From the NCBI GenBank assembly GCA_965365345.1, contig CBDUBH010000134.1, forward strand, positions 1 through 6,492: a stretch of DNA of 6,492 bases. The letters run 5' to 3'. Position numbers and translations under genes: made by a program. Below the pieces are notes generated by a model. That model was not told the DNA's origin. It did no database searches and was given only the letters and a program-made list of their open reading frames with translations. Every line of letters starts with the position of its first letter. Position 1 is the first letter of the stretch. This DNA is from CBDUBH01 sp965365345. Its GTDB lineage: Bacteria > Bacteroidota > Ignavibacteria > Ignavibacteriales > SURF-24. Of this stretch, positions 6,241 to 6,492 are shown one piece after another.

Positions 6241-6276
6241 TTTGCTAAAAAATATAAAAAAAAATTAATTAGCAAA
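6241..6276. repeat. Inverted repeat TTTGCTAA ... TTAGCAAA
   Basis: Two perfect 8-base arms at 6241-6248 and 6269-6276, each with a GC pair, are separated by 20 A/T-rich bases. Centre-to-centre spacing is 28 bp, somewhat under three helical turns, so a dimeric regulator could bind both arms. It overlaps one of the weak promoter candidates, which would suit an operator. Confidence 0.4.
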
Positions 6277-6329
6277 ATAAATTTTTAAAATTTTATAAAA
6301 AATATTTTTCCTTTATTTCATTTTTTCCC

Positions 6330-6385
6330 GATCTTCATTTCACCCTTATTTTACAGGGGTTTCGTGAAGGTCATATATTTTTTTT
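6330..6385 (+). other. Imperfect hairpin followed by T-run
   Basis: GATCTTCA (6330-6337) pairs with TGAAGGTC (6365-6372), with one G-U pair on the plus-strand RNA. An inner CCCT/AGGG stem (6343-6346 with 6355-6358) closes an 8-base loop. Eight T follow at 6378-6385, as in a plus-strand terminator, but there is no plus-strand gene nearby to terminate. On the minus strand it would be a leader structure with one C-A mismatch. This is the only GC-bearing patch of the leader. Confidence 0.3.
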
Positions 6386-6420
6386 GAATTACAGCAAGTT
6401 TCAATATTTCCAAGATTATG

Positions 6421-6436
6421 TAACTTAAAAAAGTTA
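6421..6436. repeat. Small hairpin TAACTT-AAAA-AAGTTA
   Basis: A perfect 6-bp stem with a 4-base loop near the right edge. It may be an operator dyad or chance in A/T-rich DNA. Confidence 0.25.
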
Positions 6437-6492
6437 AATAAAGTTCTATATAATTAATTTTATTTTAAAATTTTTTCTTTGAAATATGTTAC

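Larger units (their letters stand above)
6166..6492 (-). promoter_or_regulatory. AT-rich gene-free leader and promoter region of the ATP-grasp/GNAT/KamA operon
   Basis: No protein of useful length is open on either strand here, and A/T runs dominate. As it precedes the first operon gene it should hold its promoter. A TATATT on the minus strand at 6182-6177 with TTTCAA 16 bases upstream is one weak candidate. TTTG at 6276-6273 followed by TATATTTT at 6256-6249 resembles the Bacteroidota TTTG/TAnnTTTG pattern, but the 16-base spacing is short. In such sequence neither is convincing. Four inverted repeats are listed separately. At the right edge, minus-strand bases 6492-6460 read ten open codons then TAA, which could be the tail of another gene but cannot be judged. 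Confidence 0.45.

Noticed and set aside
6460..6492. Possible C-terminus of another minus-strand gene (ten codons then TAA)
   Set aside because: Too short to distinguish from chance without sequence to the right.

Overview
The window looks like a piece of an AT-rich chromosome from the Ignavibacteria/Chlorobi side of the Bacteroidota. The best taxonomic clue is the plus-strand protein at 422-2224, which ends in a type IX secretion (T9SS type A) C-terminal signal with the NYPNPFNP form common in Ignavibacteria. Its short signal peptide and weak Shine-Dalgarno site fit that group. There are no rRNA, tRNA, CRISPR, transposase or phage genes.

Left part, plus strand. Positions 1-407 hold a decayed or truncated coding region: a 119-codon open frame (48-407) with protein-like sequence but no usable start codon, preceded by a short hairpin at the window edge. 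Fourteen bases after it begins a secreted zinc metalloprotease of 600 residues (signal peptide, matrixin-like catalytic domain with HELGHVLSMGH and a Met-turn, a beta-rich/Fn3-like middle, T9SS sorting domain). A strong hairpin at 2280-2303 separates it from the convergent genes on the right and probably terminates both transcripts.

Right part, minus strand. Four tightly packed genes read leftward as one probable operon: a D-Ala-D-Ala-ligase-like ATP-grasp enzyme (6165-5008), a second, diverged paralogue (4998-3940), a small GNAT acyltransferase (3962-3492) and a lysine 2,3-aminomutase-family radical SAM enzyme (3470-2322). Gaps are 9 nt, a 23-nt overlap, and 21 nt. Read as a pathway, the aminomutase would make a beta-amino acid (the residues that define lysine specificity are present), the ATP-grasp pair would form amide bonds, and the GNAT would acylate an amine. 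The likely product is a small acylated peptide or pseudopeptide containing beta-lysine or a related residue. I do not know a characterised pathway with exactly this gene set, so this is the main candidate for a new system.

Positions 6166-6492 carry no gene. This is a very AT-rich leader/promoter region for the operon, with several inverted repeats that may be regulatory.
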